Below, in pieces: positions 8,948-18,995 of a stretch of 64,000 nt of DNA. This stretch comes from Anaerovorax sp. IOR16. GTDB taxonomy: Bacteria; Bacillota; Clostridia; Peptostreptococcales; Anaerovoracaceae. The notes below the pieces were generated by a model. It did not search any database, had not been told where the DNA came from, and was given only the letters and a program-made list of their open reading frames with translations. The translations under genes were made by a program, and so were the position numbers. How positions within the stretch are numbered: the first letter of the stretch is position 1; every line of letters begins with the position of its first letter. The stretch covers positions 62,001 through 126,000 of the forward strand of contig NZ_JADQTL010000002.1 in the NCBI RefSeq assembly GCF_017168145.1, in the 5' to 3' direction.

Positions 8948-8999
8948 TATAATAAACGTTATAGACTTATAAATTTTCCAAGATATATATTATTTGGAA
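8948..8999 (+). promoter_or_regulatory. Promoter -10 and leader hairpin of the M29 peptidase gene
   Basis: TGGGTATAAT gives an extended -10 at 8948-8953. A leader hairpin TTTCCAA / TTGGAAA follows at about 8976-8999, then a GTGAGG ribosome site before the ATG at 9030. Confidence 0.5.
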
Positions 9000-9029
9000 A
9001 CAATGAAATAGATAAAGTGAGGTAAAAAA

Positions 9030-10139
9030 ATGGATCAACGTATTAAAACATTAGCAAAGAATTTGGTCAATTATTCTTGCTCTGTACAAAAAGGAGAAAG
9101 AGTATTGATTTCTTACGAAGGAGCAAGTGTAAAGCCTTTGGCAAGACAACTCATCAAAGAAGTCTATGCTTCCGGAGGATATCCATACTTGGAAATCCGT
9201 GATTCTTCTGTGAATCGAGAAATATTGCTTCACTGCAAAGAAGAGCAAGTTGAATTTATGAAAGAATATCAATTAGCGCAAATGAAAGGCATGGATGCAT
9301 TTATTGCCATTCGCGGAGCAGACAATACCTCTGAATATTCGGACATACCAAGCGATAAAATGAATCTCTACAGCAAAGTATTAAGACCAGTACAGGATTA
9401 TCGTGTCAACCAAACAAAATGGGTGGTTCTCCGTTATCCAAACAATGCGATGGCACAATTAGCACATAGCAGCTTAGAGGCATTCGAAGATTTTTACTTT
9501 GACGTATGCAATCTGGATTATCAGAAAATGTCTGATGCAATGAATCCTTTGGTAGAATTAATGAACAAAACGGATAAAGTTCGTTTGGTAGGTCCTGGAA
9601 CAGACTTAACGTTTTCCATCAAGGGTATAGGAGCAATTAAGTGTGACGGAGAAAGAAACATTCCTGACGGTGAAGTCTACACTGCCCCAGTCAAGGATTC
9701 CATGAATGGTAAAATTTCTTATAACACGCCTTCCGAAGAACAAGGTTTCACTTATCAAAACATTGTTTTTGAAGTAAAAGACGGAAAAATTATTAACGCT
9801 ACGTCGAATAATACGGACCGCATCAATGAATTATTAGATACAGATGAAGGCGCACGTTATTTTGGAGAATTTGCAATTGGTGTAAACCCACATATTCTCC
9901 ATCCGATGATGGATACCTTATTTGATGAAAAAATTGCTGGTAGCTTCCATCTAACACCAGGTTGTTCATATGAGGATGCTTTCAACGGCAATAAATCAGC
10001 TGTTCACTGGGATTTGGTTATGATCCAAAGAGCAGAGTATGGCGGTGGTGAAATCTATTTTGATGATGTACTCATTCGAAAAGACGGACTCTTTGTTCTA
10101 CCAGAACTAAAAGGTTTAAATCCGGAGAATTTAAAATAA
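9030..10139 (+). CDS. M29-family aminopeptidase
   Basis: 369-residue cytosolic metalloaminopeptidase of the thermophilic-aminopeptidase (AmpS/PepS) family. Recognisable blocks are the N-terminal QKGERVLISYEG, the central LVGPGTDLTFSIKG, then NIPDGEVYTAPV, GVNPHILHPMMDTL, GSFHLTPGCSYED and SAVHWDLVM. The conserved Glu/His/Asp metal ligands of the family lie in the last blocks. Length is close to the family norm (around 370-410). Single gene with its own promoter and terminator. Probable role in peptide turnover feeding amino-acid fermentation. Confidence 0.88.
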   Translation: MDQRIKTLAKNLVNYSCSVQKGERVLISYEGASVKPLARQLIKEVYASGGYPYLEIRDSSVNREILLHCKEEQVEFMKEYQLAQMKGMDAFIAIRGADNTSEYSDIPSDKMNLYSKVLRPVQDYRVNQTKWVVLRYPNNAMAQLAHSSLEAFEDFYFDVCNLDYQKMSDAMNPLVELMNKTDKVRLVGPGTDLTFSIKGIGAIKCDGERNIPDGEVYTAPVKDSMNGKISYNTPSEEQGFTYQNIVFEVKDGKIINATSNNTDRINELLDTDEGARYFGEFAIGVNPHILHPMMDTLFDEKIAGSFHLTPGCSYEDAFNGNKSAVHWDLVMIQRAEYGGGEIYFDDVLIRKDGLFVLPELKGLNPENLK

Positions 10140-10164
10140 AATTTTATAATATAACAACAATTAT

Positions 10165-10196
10165 GGGCAGAAACGAATTTCGTTTCTGCCCTTTTT
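10165..10196 (+). terminator. Terminator after the M29 peptidase gene
   Basis: Perfect 11-bp stem GGGCAGAAACG / CGTTTCTGCCC with loop AATTT and a T5 tail. Confidence 0.9.
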
Positions 10197-10254
10197 AATC
10201 CTTCATATATTTAACAACAAAGCTTGCATCTTATACCAATTTATACATAATTCA

Positions 10255-11679
10255 TCAATCAAAATTAAGCTTATTGTTCTTATTACATATATCATATTTT
10301 TTCATCTTCTTATATAAAGCACTTTTATGTATACCTAGTTCAAAAGAAGATAGTTCACAATTACCGCCATTCTTTTTTAAAGTGTCAATGATAATCTCCC
10401 TCTCGTATTCACCGACTAAATCAGGTAATTTTTTATTGACAGAAATGCATTCTTCTACCTTATGTCTTGAAACCATTTTTGATGGTAAATCACAAAGTTC
10501 AATAAAAAAACCGTCACAAATTGCATATGCCGCTTTAATTACGTTATCTAACTCACGAATGTTTCCTGGCCAAGCATATCCGGTAAAGCACCTTTTTACA
10601 TCCTTAGACAAAGCAATGGTCTTATTATATTCTTTATTCAGTTCTTTCAGAAAATAATTAGCAAGCTCTAAAATATCTGTCTTTCGAGTTCTAAGTGGCT
10701 GCATATCAATGTTTATTACATTTATTCTGTAATATAAATCTTCACGAAATTCACCATTTTCTATCATTTCATTTAGATTCTTTCTTGTAGCTGAAATGAC
10801 TCTTACATCTACAGGAATCGGTCCTAAACCACCGACAGGTTCGATTTCTTTCTCTTGAAGTACTCTTAAAATTTTCGCTTGCATATTTAAAGGCATATCC
10901 CCTATTTCATCAAGAAAAACGGTACCGCCATTTGCCATTAAAAACTTACCTTTCTTACCACCTTTCTTGGCTCCCGTAAATGCTCCTTCTTCATATCCAA
11001 AAAGTTCTGATTCCAAAAGATTAGCCGGAATAGCCGCACAATTAATACTTACCATTGGCTTATTCGCACGTGAACTGGCATTATGAATGGCTTGTGCAAA
11101 AATTTCTTTTCCTGTACCAGTTTCTCCTGTAAGTAAAATGGCAAAATCTGTTTTCGCTGCTTTTATAGCTGCTTTTTTCTTTTCTACGAATTCTGGACTG
11201 CTTCCAATTATATTATTAAAACAAAATTTCTTATGAGAAGTATTTTGCTGATAAGCCTCTTTATAAAATTCAAGTTCAGCATATTCATTCATAAGCCTTT
11301 TCGCAGAATCTAATGTCTGCAGACGGAATTTTACTTGTGCAACACCTGCAGCAATTTCATTATTCTCATCATAAACACAAGATCGGCTTACTAAAAGAAA
11401 GCTATCATCGCTTTCCTTTGTTTCCCCGCTTTCAAATTTATGAAGAGCAAGCTCTTCCCTATAACTTTTTTGGATGATATCCAACATTTTTGAATTGGAA
11501 ATATTTTTCTTTATATTATACCCTATAATTTCTTCTTTTTTCTTTCCCAAAAAGTTACAGTACTGTTCATTGATATCCGTAACGATTCCATTTTGATCCA
11601 CGACGATAAAACCATCATCTGTCATTCTTAAAATTTCATCAAAAATATACTTATATCTTGCAAAATCCTTGTCAGACAT
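10255..11679 (-). CDS. PAS-domain sigma-54-dependent activator
   Basis: 474-residue bacterial enhancer-binding protein. A PAS sensor lies near residues 12-115 (DDGFIVVDQNGIVTDINEQY). The AAA+ domain has Walker A GETGTGKE, the sigma-54-contacting loop GAFTGA, Walker B VFLDEIGDMP and arginine-finger region REDLYYRINV. A Fis-type HTH closes the protein (SSFELGIHKSALYKKMKKYD). It starts at the ATG behind AGGAGGGG. It lies directly downstream of the EtfA gene on the same strand, and a sigma-54 promoter precedes that operon, so it is the likely activator. The PAS ligand is unknown. Confidence 0.9.
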   Translation of the reverse strand: MSDKDFARYKYIFDEILRMTDDGFIVVDQNGIVTDINEQYCNFLGKKKEEIIGYNIKKNISNSKMLDIIQKSYREELALHKFESGETKESDDSFLLVSRSCVYDENNEIAAGVAQVKFRLQTLDSAKRLMNEYAELEFYKEAYQQNTSHKKFCFNNIIGSSPEFVEKKKAAIKAAKTDFAILLTGETGTGKEIFAQAIHNASSRANKPMVSINCAAIPANLLESELFGYEEGAFTGAKKGGKKGKFLMANGGTVFLDEIGDMPLNMQAKILRVLQEKEIEPVGGLGPIPVDVRVISATRKNLNEMIENGEFREDLYYRINVINIDMQPLRTRKTDILELANYFLKELNKEYNKTIALSKDVKRCFTGYAWPGNIRELDNVIKAAYAICDGFFIELCDLPSKMVSRHKVEECISVNKKLPDLVGEYEREIIIDTLKKNGGNCELSSFELGIHKSALYKKMKKYDICNKNNKLNFD

Positions 11680-11798
11680 GATTTCCCCTCCTAAACTTTA
11701 ATCATAGCTTATCTTTTGTTATATCTATGATATAAGAAAAAAAATATATCGACAAGCTTTTTTAAAATTCTTACATTTTTAATCAATATGAATATTAT

Positions 11799-11825
11799 GG
11801 GCCGATTTGTTCTCACAATCGGCCC
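11799..11825 (-). terminator. Hairpin after etfA
   Basis: 9-bp stem GGGCCGATT / AATCGGCCC with a 9-base loop between etfA and the activator gene. The T tract on the minus strand is weak, so it may only attenuate or stabilise the mRNA end. Confidence 0.5.
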
Positions 11826-11839
11826 TTACCTTAAAGCAA

Positions 11840-12880
11840 TTAAAAATCAAATTCTATTTTTTTATCAATGGCTTCAATCATTGCCGGAATAACTTCATAA
11901 AGATCACCGACGATTCCATAATTACATATTTTAAAAATCGGTGCATTTGGATCCTTATTAATTGCAATGATATATTTTGACTCACTCATTCCCGCAAGAT
12001 GTTGAATTGCCCCGGAAATACCACATGCAATATATACTTCCGGTCTGACGGTTGTTCCGGTTTGTCCAACCTGATGCACATGGTCAATCCATCCAGAATC
12101 AACTGCAGCTCTAGAAGCACCGACTTCAGCACCAAGCTTATCTGCTAATTTACGTACCGTTTCAAAACCGACAGCTCCTTTTAATCCACGGCCTCCAGAT
12201 ACAATTATTTTTGCATCAATCAAATTCACAGCCTTTTTATCCGCTACAATCTTATCAATTAATTTTACACGAATATCCTTTTCTTCAAGATTTGGTTCAA
12301 AGATCTCTATCTCTCCTTTCGGATTTTCAATGTAAGATGCTTTTTGCATTACCCCTGGTCGAACGGTGGACATCTGCGGACGGTTTTTCGGGCAAATAAT
12401 GGTAGCCATAAGATTGCCTCCAAAAGCAGGACGTGTCTGCAAGATTTTCCCATCCTCTGGATCAATGTCAAGAGACGTGCAATCAGCAACCAGTCCGGTT
12501 CCTATTTGTGCAGCAATTCTCGGTCCTACATCTCTTCCAATGGAAGTTGCCCCAACCAGAACAATTTCCGGCTTTCTTTCAAGAATCAGCTGAGAAGTTG
12601 CAATGGCATAACCATCTGTTGAAAACTCTTTCAGTAAAGGATGTTGAATGTAAATTATTTTATCAACACCATAATGAAGTAATTTTTTAACCTCTTCCTC
12701 TATATCATATCCTGCAACAACAGCAATTACCTTTTTTCCGATTTTATCTGCTAATTTTCTTCCTTCTCCAATTAACTCTACAGTTACAGGATGAATTTTC
12801 CCCTCTCTCTGCTCTCCAATAATCCATACATCATGATATTCTGCTAAATTAACATTTTGATTTACCTTTGCTCGTTTCAT
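11840..12880 (-). CDS. etfA: Electron transfer flavoprotein alpha subunit
   Basis: 346 residues. It carries the EtfA FAD-binding block IIVSGGRGLKG and the C-terminal signature YIACGISGAIQHLAGM. With EtfB it forms the cytosolic flavoprotein that exchanges electrons with the acyl-CoA dehydrogenase. It is last in the operon, 14 bp after etfB. In anaerobes such Etf/dehydrogenase sets often bifurcate electrons between ferredoxin and an enoyl-CoA. Whether this one bifurcates is not provable here. Confidence 0.93.
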   Translation of the reverse strand: MKRAKVNQNVNLAEYHDVWIIGEQREGKIHPVTVELIGEGRKLADKIGKKVIAVVAGYDIEEEVKKLLHYGVDKIIYIQHPLLKEFSTDGYAIATSQLILERKPEIVLVGATSIGRDVGPRIAAQIGTGLVADCTSLDIDPEDGKILQTRPAFGGNLMATIICPKNRPQMSTVRPGVMQKASYIENPKGEIEIFEPNLEEKDIRVKLIDKIVADKKAVNLIDAKIIVSGGRGLKGAVGFETVRKLADKLGAEVGASRAAVDSGWIDHVHQVGQTGTTVRPEVYIACGISGAIQHLAGMSESKYIIAINKDPNAPIFKICNYGIVGDLYEVIPAMIEAIDKKIEFDF

Positions 12881-12894
12881 TATGTAACCTCCTT

Positions 12895-13686
12895 TTATAT
12901 GAGTTTCAAATCACATAGCTTGTCTACAAGAGTTGCCGCTTTTTCTTTGTTATTAAAACCTTCGATTATCTCACTATTTTTTGATCTCACTGGAACAAAT
13001 GACTTATATACATTTGTCGGAGAACCTTTTAGCCCTATTTGGGTTACATCCACATCCAAATCTTCTAACGTATATACTTTAATCTGATCCGGTCCGTCGT
13101 ACACTTCAAAAATACCTCTGGCAGAAGGATATCTTGGCTTATTCAGCTCCTTAATTGCAGTAAAAACTACAGGAGGTTTTACTTCCAAGATATAATCACC
13201 GGTTTCCGTAAAACGGTTTACAATAATTTTTTCTCCGTCAACTTTTATTTCTTTGCAATATGTAACTTGCGGAAGATCAAGGAACTCAGCCATTTCCGGT
13301 CCTACTTGTGCAGTATCTCCATCAATAGCTTGTCTCCCGCAAAATACTAAATCATACCCTCCAACTTTTTCAACAGCTGCTGCTAAAATTGTCGCAGTTG
13401 CCCAAGTATCTGAACCTCCAAACGCTCGATCCGTTACCAGAACCGCTTCATCGGCTCCCATAGCCAAAGCTTCCTTTAGTGCTTCTTTTGCCTGCGGTGG
13501 ACCCATACTGATTACAGAAACTTTTCCACCGTGTTCATCTTTCAATGCTAGCGCCTCTTCCAGAGCATTTCTGTCATCTGGATTTATAATACTCGGAACT
13601 CCATCTCGAATTAAAGTACCGGTCTCTTGATTGATTCTTACTTCATTTGTATTTGGAACTTGCTTTACGCATACAATTATATTCAT
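12895..13686 (-). CDS. etfB: Electron transfer flavoprotein beta subunit
   Basis: 263 residues from the ATG at 13686, which is preceded by AGGAGG. A longer frame to 13704 would begin upstream of that ribosome site and is rejected. Typical EtfB blocks are MNIIVCVKQVPNT at the N-terminus, ALAMGADEAVLV and FCGRQAIDGDTAQVGPEMA around the nucleotide-binding loop. The sequence resembles EtfB from strict anaerobes with butyryl-CoA or similar dehydrogenases. Start is 10 bp after the acyl-CoA dehydrogenase stop. Confidence 0.93.
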   Translation of the reverse strand: MNIIVCVKQVPNTNEVRINQETGTLIRDGVPSIINPDDRNALEEALALKDEHGGKVSVISMGPPQAKEALKEALAMGADEAVLVTDRAFGGSDTWATATILAAAVEKVGGYDLVFCGRQAIDGDTAQVGPEMAEFLDLPQVTYCKEIKVDGEKIIVNRFTETGDYILEVKPPVVFTAIKELNKPRYPSARGIFEVYDGPDQIKVYTLEDLDVDVTQIGLKGSPTNVYKSFVPVRSKNSEIIEGFNNKEKAATLVDKLCDLKLI

Positions 13687-13696
13687 ACTTTTCCTC

Positions 13697-14839
13697 CTAT
13701 CCAATCACCGCTCTGGAAATAACAACCTTGTGAATTTCTGATGTACCCTCATAAATTTCGGTTATTTTTGCATCTCGATACATTCTTTCTAAAGGATAAT
13801 CTTTCATATAACCGTAACCGCCATGAATCTGCAGTGCGAGGTTTGTTACAAATCTTGCATTTTCAGAAGCATTCAATTTTGCCATTGCCGCTTCTTTTGT
13901 ATATGGAAGACCTTCCTTCTTCAAATAAGCAGCTCGATACATCATCCACTTAGCACACTCGGTCTTTGTTGCCATATCCGCTATATACCATTGAATACCC
14001 TGAAGCTGCCCAATTGGTTTTCCAAATTGAACCCTTTCATGTACATATTTAATTGTTTCCTCCAAAGCTCCCTCCGCAATGCCAAGTGCCTGCGCGGCAA
14101 CACCGACTCTTGCTCCATCAAGAGCTGACATTGCTATCTTAAATCCTTTTCCTTCCACACCAATCAGATTTTCTTTCGGTACACGACAATTATCAAAGAT
14201 AAGTTCCGCTGTTTCGGATCCATGGATTCCCATTTTCTCTTCAATTTTTCCAATCGAGAATCCCGGTGTTCCTTTTTCTACAAGGATACAGGACATACCC
14301 TTTAATCCCTTTGACGGATCCGTTAGTGCAAAAATAGCAAGATATTGTGCTTGACCTCCTCCGGAAATAAAACATTTTGTTCCATTTAATACATATTCAC
14401 CGCTGTCTTCATCAAGAATTGCAGTCGTTTTTGCACTCGCTGCATCACTTCCCGCATTTGGTTCAGTAAGGGCAAATGCGCCTAAGCAACCACCACTTGT
14501 TACTTTTGGAAGATATTTTTGTTTCTGCTCTTCGTTTCCAAATTTCTCTACGACTGCTGCAAAAATTGTATGTATGGATAAAATTGCTGCTGTTGCGGCA
14601 CATTTTTTAGCAATTTCAGTTACCACGATAGCCTTATCGATATCATTACCGCCGCTTCCTCCAAATTCAACTGGAGTACCAATGCCAGTAAATCCTATTT
14701 TGGCCATTTTTTCAAAACTTTCTTTTGGAAAATACCCTAATTTATCCACCTCTGCTGCAATGGGGGCAATTTCTGTTTCCGCAAATTCCTTTGCAACTTT
14801 CTGCAGCATGATTTGTGCATCTGTAAATTTAAAATCCAT
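13697..14839 (-). CDS. Acyl-CoA dehydrogenase (enoyl-CoA reductase direction likely)
   Basis: 380-residue FAD-dependent short-chain acyl-CoA dehydrogenase family protein of normal length. FAD-binding block FALTEPNAGSDAAS, substrate-binding region GVAAQALGIAEGALE, and the catalytic Glu in TEIYEGTSEIHK near the C-terminus. With EtfAB, a CoA-transferase and a crotonase in one operon, it most likely reduces the 2-enoyl-CoA formed by the crotonase. The exact acyl chain is unknown. Confidence 0.92.
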   Translation of the reverse strand: MDFKFTDAQIMLQKVAKEFAETEIAPIAAEVDKLGYFPKESFEKMAKIGFTGIGTPVEFGGSGGNDIDKAIVVTEIAKKCAATAAILSIHTIFAAVVEKFGNEEQKQKYLPKVTSGGCLGAFALTEPNAGSDAASAKTTAILDEDSGEYVLNGTKCFISGGGQAQYLAIFALTDPSKGLKGMSCILVEKGTPGFSIGKIEEKMGIHGSETAELIFDNCRVPKENLIGVEGKGFKIAMSALDGARVGVAAQALGIAEGALEETIKYVHERVQFGKPIGQLQGIQWYIADMATKTECAKWMMYRAAYLKKEGLPYTKEAAMAKLNASENARFVTNLALQIHGGYGYMKDYPLERMYRDAKITEIYEGTSEIHKVVISRAVIG

Positions 14840-14862
14840 AAATCTTCCTCCTTACATTTTGC

Positions 14863-16077
14863 TTATTTACTTACGGCTATAACTCCCTCTTGTATGAAAT
14901 CTCCAATTTCATTCTCGGAATATCCAATTTCCTTTAATATTTCTTCTGAATGCTCACCGATTAATGGAGAAGTTCGGCTTAGATTTGCCTCTATATTTCC
15001 AAATTTAATCGGAGTCATTGCATAGATTGTTTTTGAACCATCACGGTTTGTATCTTCAACGACATATTTATTTTCCAATGCCTGAGGATCAGAGATAACA
15101 TCCGAAAAATGCTGAATTCTTTCATGCGCAATGTCTGCAGAAGTCAATATTTGAATCATTTCCTCTTGGGTATGCTTCGCAAACTCTTTGTCAATTTCTG
15201 CGATCAATGCAGGAGCGTTCTTTTTTCCGGAAACAGCCGTAGCAAACCGTTCGTCATTGATCAGATCTTCTCTTCCTAAAACTCCACAAAGTGTTGGAAA
15301 ATAGCGATCGTATTCAAGAATGCTTAAGAAAATCCATTTCCCGTCACTGCATTTATAAGAATTTATAACCGGAGAAACTGCATCTTTCCTTGTCTTTGGA
15401 TATTCGTCTCCATATTGTGTGGATGCAATCAATGAGCTTGCATTCCAAATAGCCTGACCAAAAAGAGACACCATTACTTTTTGACCTTTCCCTGTTTTTG
15501 CCTGATGATATAAAGCTGCGCAAATTCCCCCTGCCAAACTGCAAGATGTAGTTGCATCTCCAAATCCAATAGGAGGATTAATCGGAGAAGTATCTTTTTC
15601 TGCGATATCAAGCATTGTTCCGCTTCGTGCCCAGAAAGCAACGGTATCAAAACCAGGATTGTCTTTTGCAGGACCGTAATCACCAAATCCGTTTACCTGT
15701 GCCCAAATAAGATGCGGATGACGTTCTGCTAAAGTTTCAAAATCAAGGCCCAATCTTTTCAAAGCTCCTGTTCGATAGCTTGAAACGAATACATTTGCTT
15801 GTGAAAGAAGCTTATCCATGATTTCAAGGCCGTGCTCACATTTAAGATTCACTGAAAATCCACGCTTATTGGCATTATAAGTCGTATAGAACGGATTAGC
15901 ATCCTCTTCAATCGGCATCATCATCGTCGCTCCAGTTTTTCTTCCCGGATCACCGAAACTTGGTTCTACTTTAATTACATCTGCGCCCCAGTCCGCTAAG
16001 ATTTTAGCGGTTCCAGGTCCTGCTACAAAATAAGTTAAATCGATTACTTTTACTCCTTCTAAAGGTTTATGCAACAT
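14863..16077 (-). CDS. Class III (CaiB/BaiF-type) CoA-transferase
   Basis: 404-residue formyl-CoA transferase-fold protein. N-terminal block GVKVIDLTYFVAGPGTAKIL, the ADWGADVIKVEP motif, NANKRGFSVNL, and the catalytic Asp in IGFGDATTSCSLAGG near residue 175. It moves CoA from an acyl-CoA donor to a carboxylic acid, here presumably the imported substrate. Relatives include CaiB and the 2-hydroxyacid CoA-transferases of Stickland-type clostridial pathways. Start has a strong AGGAGG site. Confidence 0.9.
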   Translation of the reverse strand: MLHKPLEGVKVIDLTYFVAGPGTAKILADWGADVIKVEPSFGDPGRKTGATMMMPIEEDANPFYTTYNANKRGFSVNLKCEHGLEIMDKLLSQANVFVSSYRTGALKRLGLDFETLAERHPHLIWAQVNGFGDYGPAKDNPGFDTVAFWARSGTMLDIAEKDTSPINPPIGFGDATTSCSLAGGICAALYHQAKTGKGQKVMVSLFGQAIWNASSLIASTQYGDEYPKTRKDAVSPVINSYKCSDGKWIFLSILEYDRYFPTLCGVLGREDLINDERFATAVSGKKNAPALIAEIDKEFAKHTQEEMIQILTSADIAHERIQHFSDVISDPQALENKYVVEDTNRDGSKTIYAMTPIKFGNIEANLSRTSPLIGEHSEEILKEIGYSENEIGDFIQEGVIAVSK

Positions 16078-17346
16078 AAGTTATTACCTCCTAAATCTTT
16101 TCTTTTATCATTTTTTATTCCTTTTATTTTTTTCTTATGGCCATGTCGGAAACAGCGTAAATAAAATTACACAAACGACTGAACCAACAATCGGCGTAAA
16201 TACAGTAAGCCAAAAGATCGGTCTGTATGCATCTTTATGTGTTTCGTTGCAGAGTCCGTTTGTAACGGTAACAATATATCCGTTATGTGGAAGAGAATCC
16301 AATGCAGCTGAAGAGATGGACATTGTTCTCGAAATAGCTTCTGCTGCAACGCCTTTTGCGATATAAATCGGTCCCAATAACGGTGCGGCAATTCCCAATG
16401 CACCGGAGGCTGACCCGCATACGCCGGCAATAACGGTCGTTCCAACAGCAACACCAACAAGCTCAGGTCCCGGAATATCAATCATAGCATCAATGACAAC
16501 CTGAAATGCCAATGCACTCTTTACAACGGAACCAAATGCAACGACTGCACAAGTATTACTGATTGATACAATTGCTGTTTTACAACCTTCCCCAACATGA
16601 AAAAGAAGCTCTTTATTTTGTTGGTATTTATTAAGAAGCAGCCATACCAAAACGGCACCAATGAATACACCGGTTTCCAACTGAACCAAAGGCTTGCCAT
16701 CTTTTAAAGGTGCATTGATTAAAATAATTGTAACAATCAATGGGATTAACGCAATGAATGGATTTGGAAGTTTCGCTTCTTCATGGAAGGTATCCACGTC
16801 TTTAGCAACAAAGTGTTCTCCTTCTGCTTTTGCTTTCTTCACAAAACGAAACAGTAAAATAGAACCCATTAAAAACATAAATCCGCAGGAAATAAAACCA
16901 ACTGTTGCACCTGCCATATAGGTAACTCCTAAGGCAGTTGAAGGAATGGCATTATGTATCTGTGGAGCACCCGGAGCTACCATTGCAAACGTAGAGCATC
17001 CAAATGTAAGCGCCGCAGGGATAAAACGCCTCGGCAAATCAGCTTCTCGAAATACTTCAAGTGCAATCGGAAAAACTGCAAAAGAACAAACAAAAACGCT
17101 GACACCTCCATATGCGAGAATCGCACAGGACAAGGGAATGGATATGAGTGCTTTCTCTTTACCCAAAGCTTTTACAATCAGCTTTGCAATTGCTTTTGCA
17201 CCGTTTGTTACTTCCATCATTTTTCCCATGAGTACGCCAGTTAAAAAAATCAAATAATTGGCTTGGAAAAAACCAACAAACCCTCCAACAAAATCAGTTT
17301 TCATTGCATCATACATTGGAATTCCGCCTGTAATTGCAACAATAGC

Positions 17347-18828
17347 GGGACAGTTTCAAGTTTTGTGTAAACTCAAAAATCTGATATAAGATATGTGAAT
17401 AGTTACTTAAGGGCAGAGTCAATTTTGGGATTCTACCCTTGTTTGCATTATACAATGATTTTTTTGCATGTCAATAAAACTTGCCGAACAAGTTGTTTTT
17501 TAGAAGTTGAGATTTTTTAGTCTTTCCTCAAAATAAATCTCTAACTGGGAATATATCCGTCCCCAGTCCCTACGATATCCTGTCCACTTTTTTGTGATAT
17601 CTATCGTTGCCAGATATAGCATTTTTAAAAGGCTATCGTCAGAAGGAAAAATTGTCTTGCTTTTTGTTACTTTACGAAGTTGACGATTAAATCCCTCAAT
17701 GGCATTTGTGGTATAAATAAGCCGCCTAACAGCTTCAGGATATTTAAAATAGGTTGCTAAAGTTGACCAATTATCATGCCAAGATTTATAGATTTTCGGA
17801 TATTTTACATCCCATTTTTCTTGAAACAACTCCAATTCATTTAGGGCTAATTCTTCTGTTGGGGCAGTATAGACTCGCTTCAAATCAGCCATCAGAGCTT
17901 TCAAATCTTTGTAGGATACAAATTTAGTGGAGTTACGGATTTGATGAATAATGCACTGCTGTATCTCTGTTTCAGGATAGACTGCTTCAATTGCTTGTGG
18001 AAATCCACTTAGTCCATCAATACATGTTATTAAGATATCTTTTACACCACGATTTTTTAGCCCATTCAGTATAGAAAGCCAGAATTTAGCATTTTCATTT
18101 TCACCAACATACATACCTAAAACGTCCTTTCTACCATTCATATCAATTCCCAAAGCAATATACACAGCCTTTTTTCGTATTCTTCCTTCACTACGAACGT
18201 GGAAATGAATTGCATCCATAAAAACAACCGCATATACTTCTTCCAAAGGACGTTCCTGCCATTCCTTTACAATCGGTATAATTTTATCAGTAACTCGGCT
18301 AATCGTACTGTCAGAAATATCAATGTCATATAACTCACGCATATGGGATTCAATATCATTTGTAGTCATACCTTTTGCATACATGGAAAGTATCCTTTCT
18401 TCCATATCTTGCGTAACGGTATTTTGATATTTCTTGATAAGCTGGGGTTCATATTCTCCATTACGGTCACGAGGAATAGCAACATTCATATCTCCATAGT
18501 TTGTATGCATGATTTTAGAAGAATATCCATTCCGACTATTGTCGGTTTCCTTATTCCGATAGTCATATTTTGAGTATCCCAGTTCGTCTTCTAATTCTCC
18601 TTCCAGAGAACCCTCCAGTAATACAGACATCATATCACGCATAACAGAATTGACATCTGTACCATTTTTGATAGGAATATCATTCTCTTTTAAGTATTCC
18701 TGCATCATTTTTCTGATTGCTTGTTTTTGGGGTGATTCTTTTCTTCTTTTGGGCATAAATAAAACCTCCAAACTGATATATTTATCTTACATCAGTTTAG
18801 AGGTTTACACAAACTTTAGGATACTCCC
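17347..18828 (-). mobile_element. IS256-family insertion sequence
   Basis: 1482 bp. The ends begin GGGA-C/G-AGT and share an imperfect inverted repeat including TTTGTGTAAAC and GATGTAAGATA/GATATAAGATA. The 8-bp target duplication ACAATAGC is exact at 17339-17346 and 18829-18836. It carries one intact transposase gene. The clean duplication and intact frame imply a recent insertion. Confidence 0.95.
17500..18756 (-). CDS. IS256-family (mutator-type) transposase
   Basis: 418 residues from the ATG at 18756 behind TTTGGAGG. A DDE enzyme with Asp in VVFMDAIHFHVR, Asp in ITCIDGLSGFPQAIE and Glu in TTNAIEGFNRQLRK. The C-X(2)-H motif is in QQCIIHQIRNS. Full length for the family with no disruption, so probably active. 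Confidence 0.95.
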   Translation of the reverse strand: MPKRRKESPQKQAIRKMMQEYLKENDIPIKNGTDVNSVMRDMMSVLLEGSLEGELEDELGYSKYDYRNKETDNSRNGYSSKIMHTNYGDMNVAIPRDRNGEYEPQLIKKYQNTVTQDMEERILSMYAKGMTTNDIESHMRELYDIDISDSTISRVTDKIIPIVKEWQERPLEEVYAVVFMDAIHFHVRSEGRIRKKAVYIALGIDMNGRKDVLGMYVGENENAKFWLSILNGLKNRGVKDILITCIDGLSGFPQAIEAVYPETEIQQCIIHQIRNSTKFVSYKDLKALMADLKRVYTAPTEELALNELELFQEKWDVKYPKIYKSWHDNWSTLATYFKYPEAVRRLIYTTNAIEGFNRQLRKVTKSKTIFPSDDSLLKMLYLATIDITKKWTGYRRDWGRIYSQLEIYFEERLKNLNF

Positions 18829-18995
18829 ACAATAGCGGCACTTATGAATGCTATGACGAATATATTTATACCGCGCATAATGAGGTACATTAGGACTCCC
18901 AATGCTACAAGAATACCAATCAAACTAACCAGTTCATTTATTGACATATACTTTCCTCCTTTATATTTTGCTAATTATTCCTATTGTCTAAAAGT

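Larger units (their letters stand above)
16135..18947 (-). pseudogene. GntP-family permease gene interrupted by IS256-family element
   Basis: The 5' end (ATG at 18947, AGGAGG upstream, MSINELVSLIGILVALG) and the remainder (17338-16135) are separated by an insertion. Removing the insertion and one 8-bp target copy restores a 440-residue reading frame (...FISAAIVAITGGIPMYDAM...) with about 12 membrane helices. GntP family members import gluconate, 3-hydroxybutyrate or related hydroxy acids. Its place between crotonase and CoA-transferase suggests uptake of the substrate. An internal Met at 17316 could give a 393-residue remnant lacking the first helix. Confidence 0.92.

Noticed and set aside
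12211-12690. Four overlapping plus-strand ORFs opposite etfA
   Set aside because: Low-complexity shadows of a well-supported minus-strand gene, with no ribosome sites or family features.
16135-17316. Intact short permease starting at 17316
   Set aside because: The frame joins exactly to the 5' fragment at 18947-18829 once the IS and one target copy are removed; the Met at 17316 is internal.
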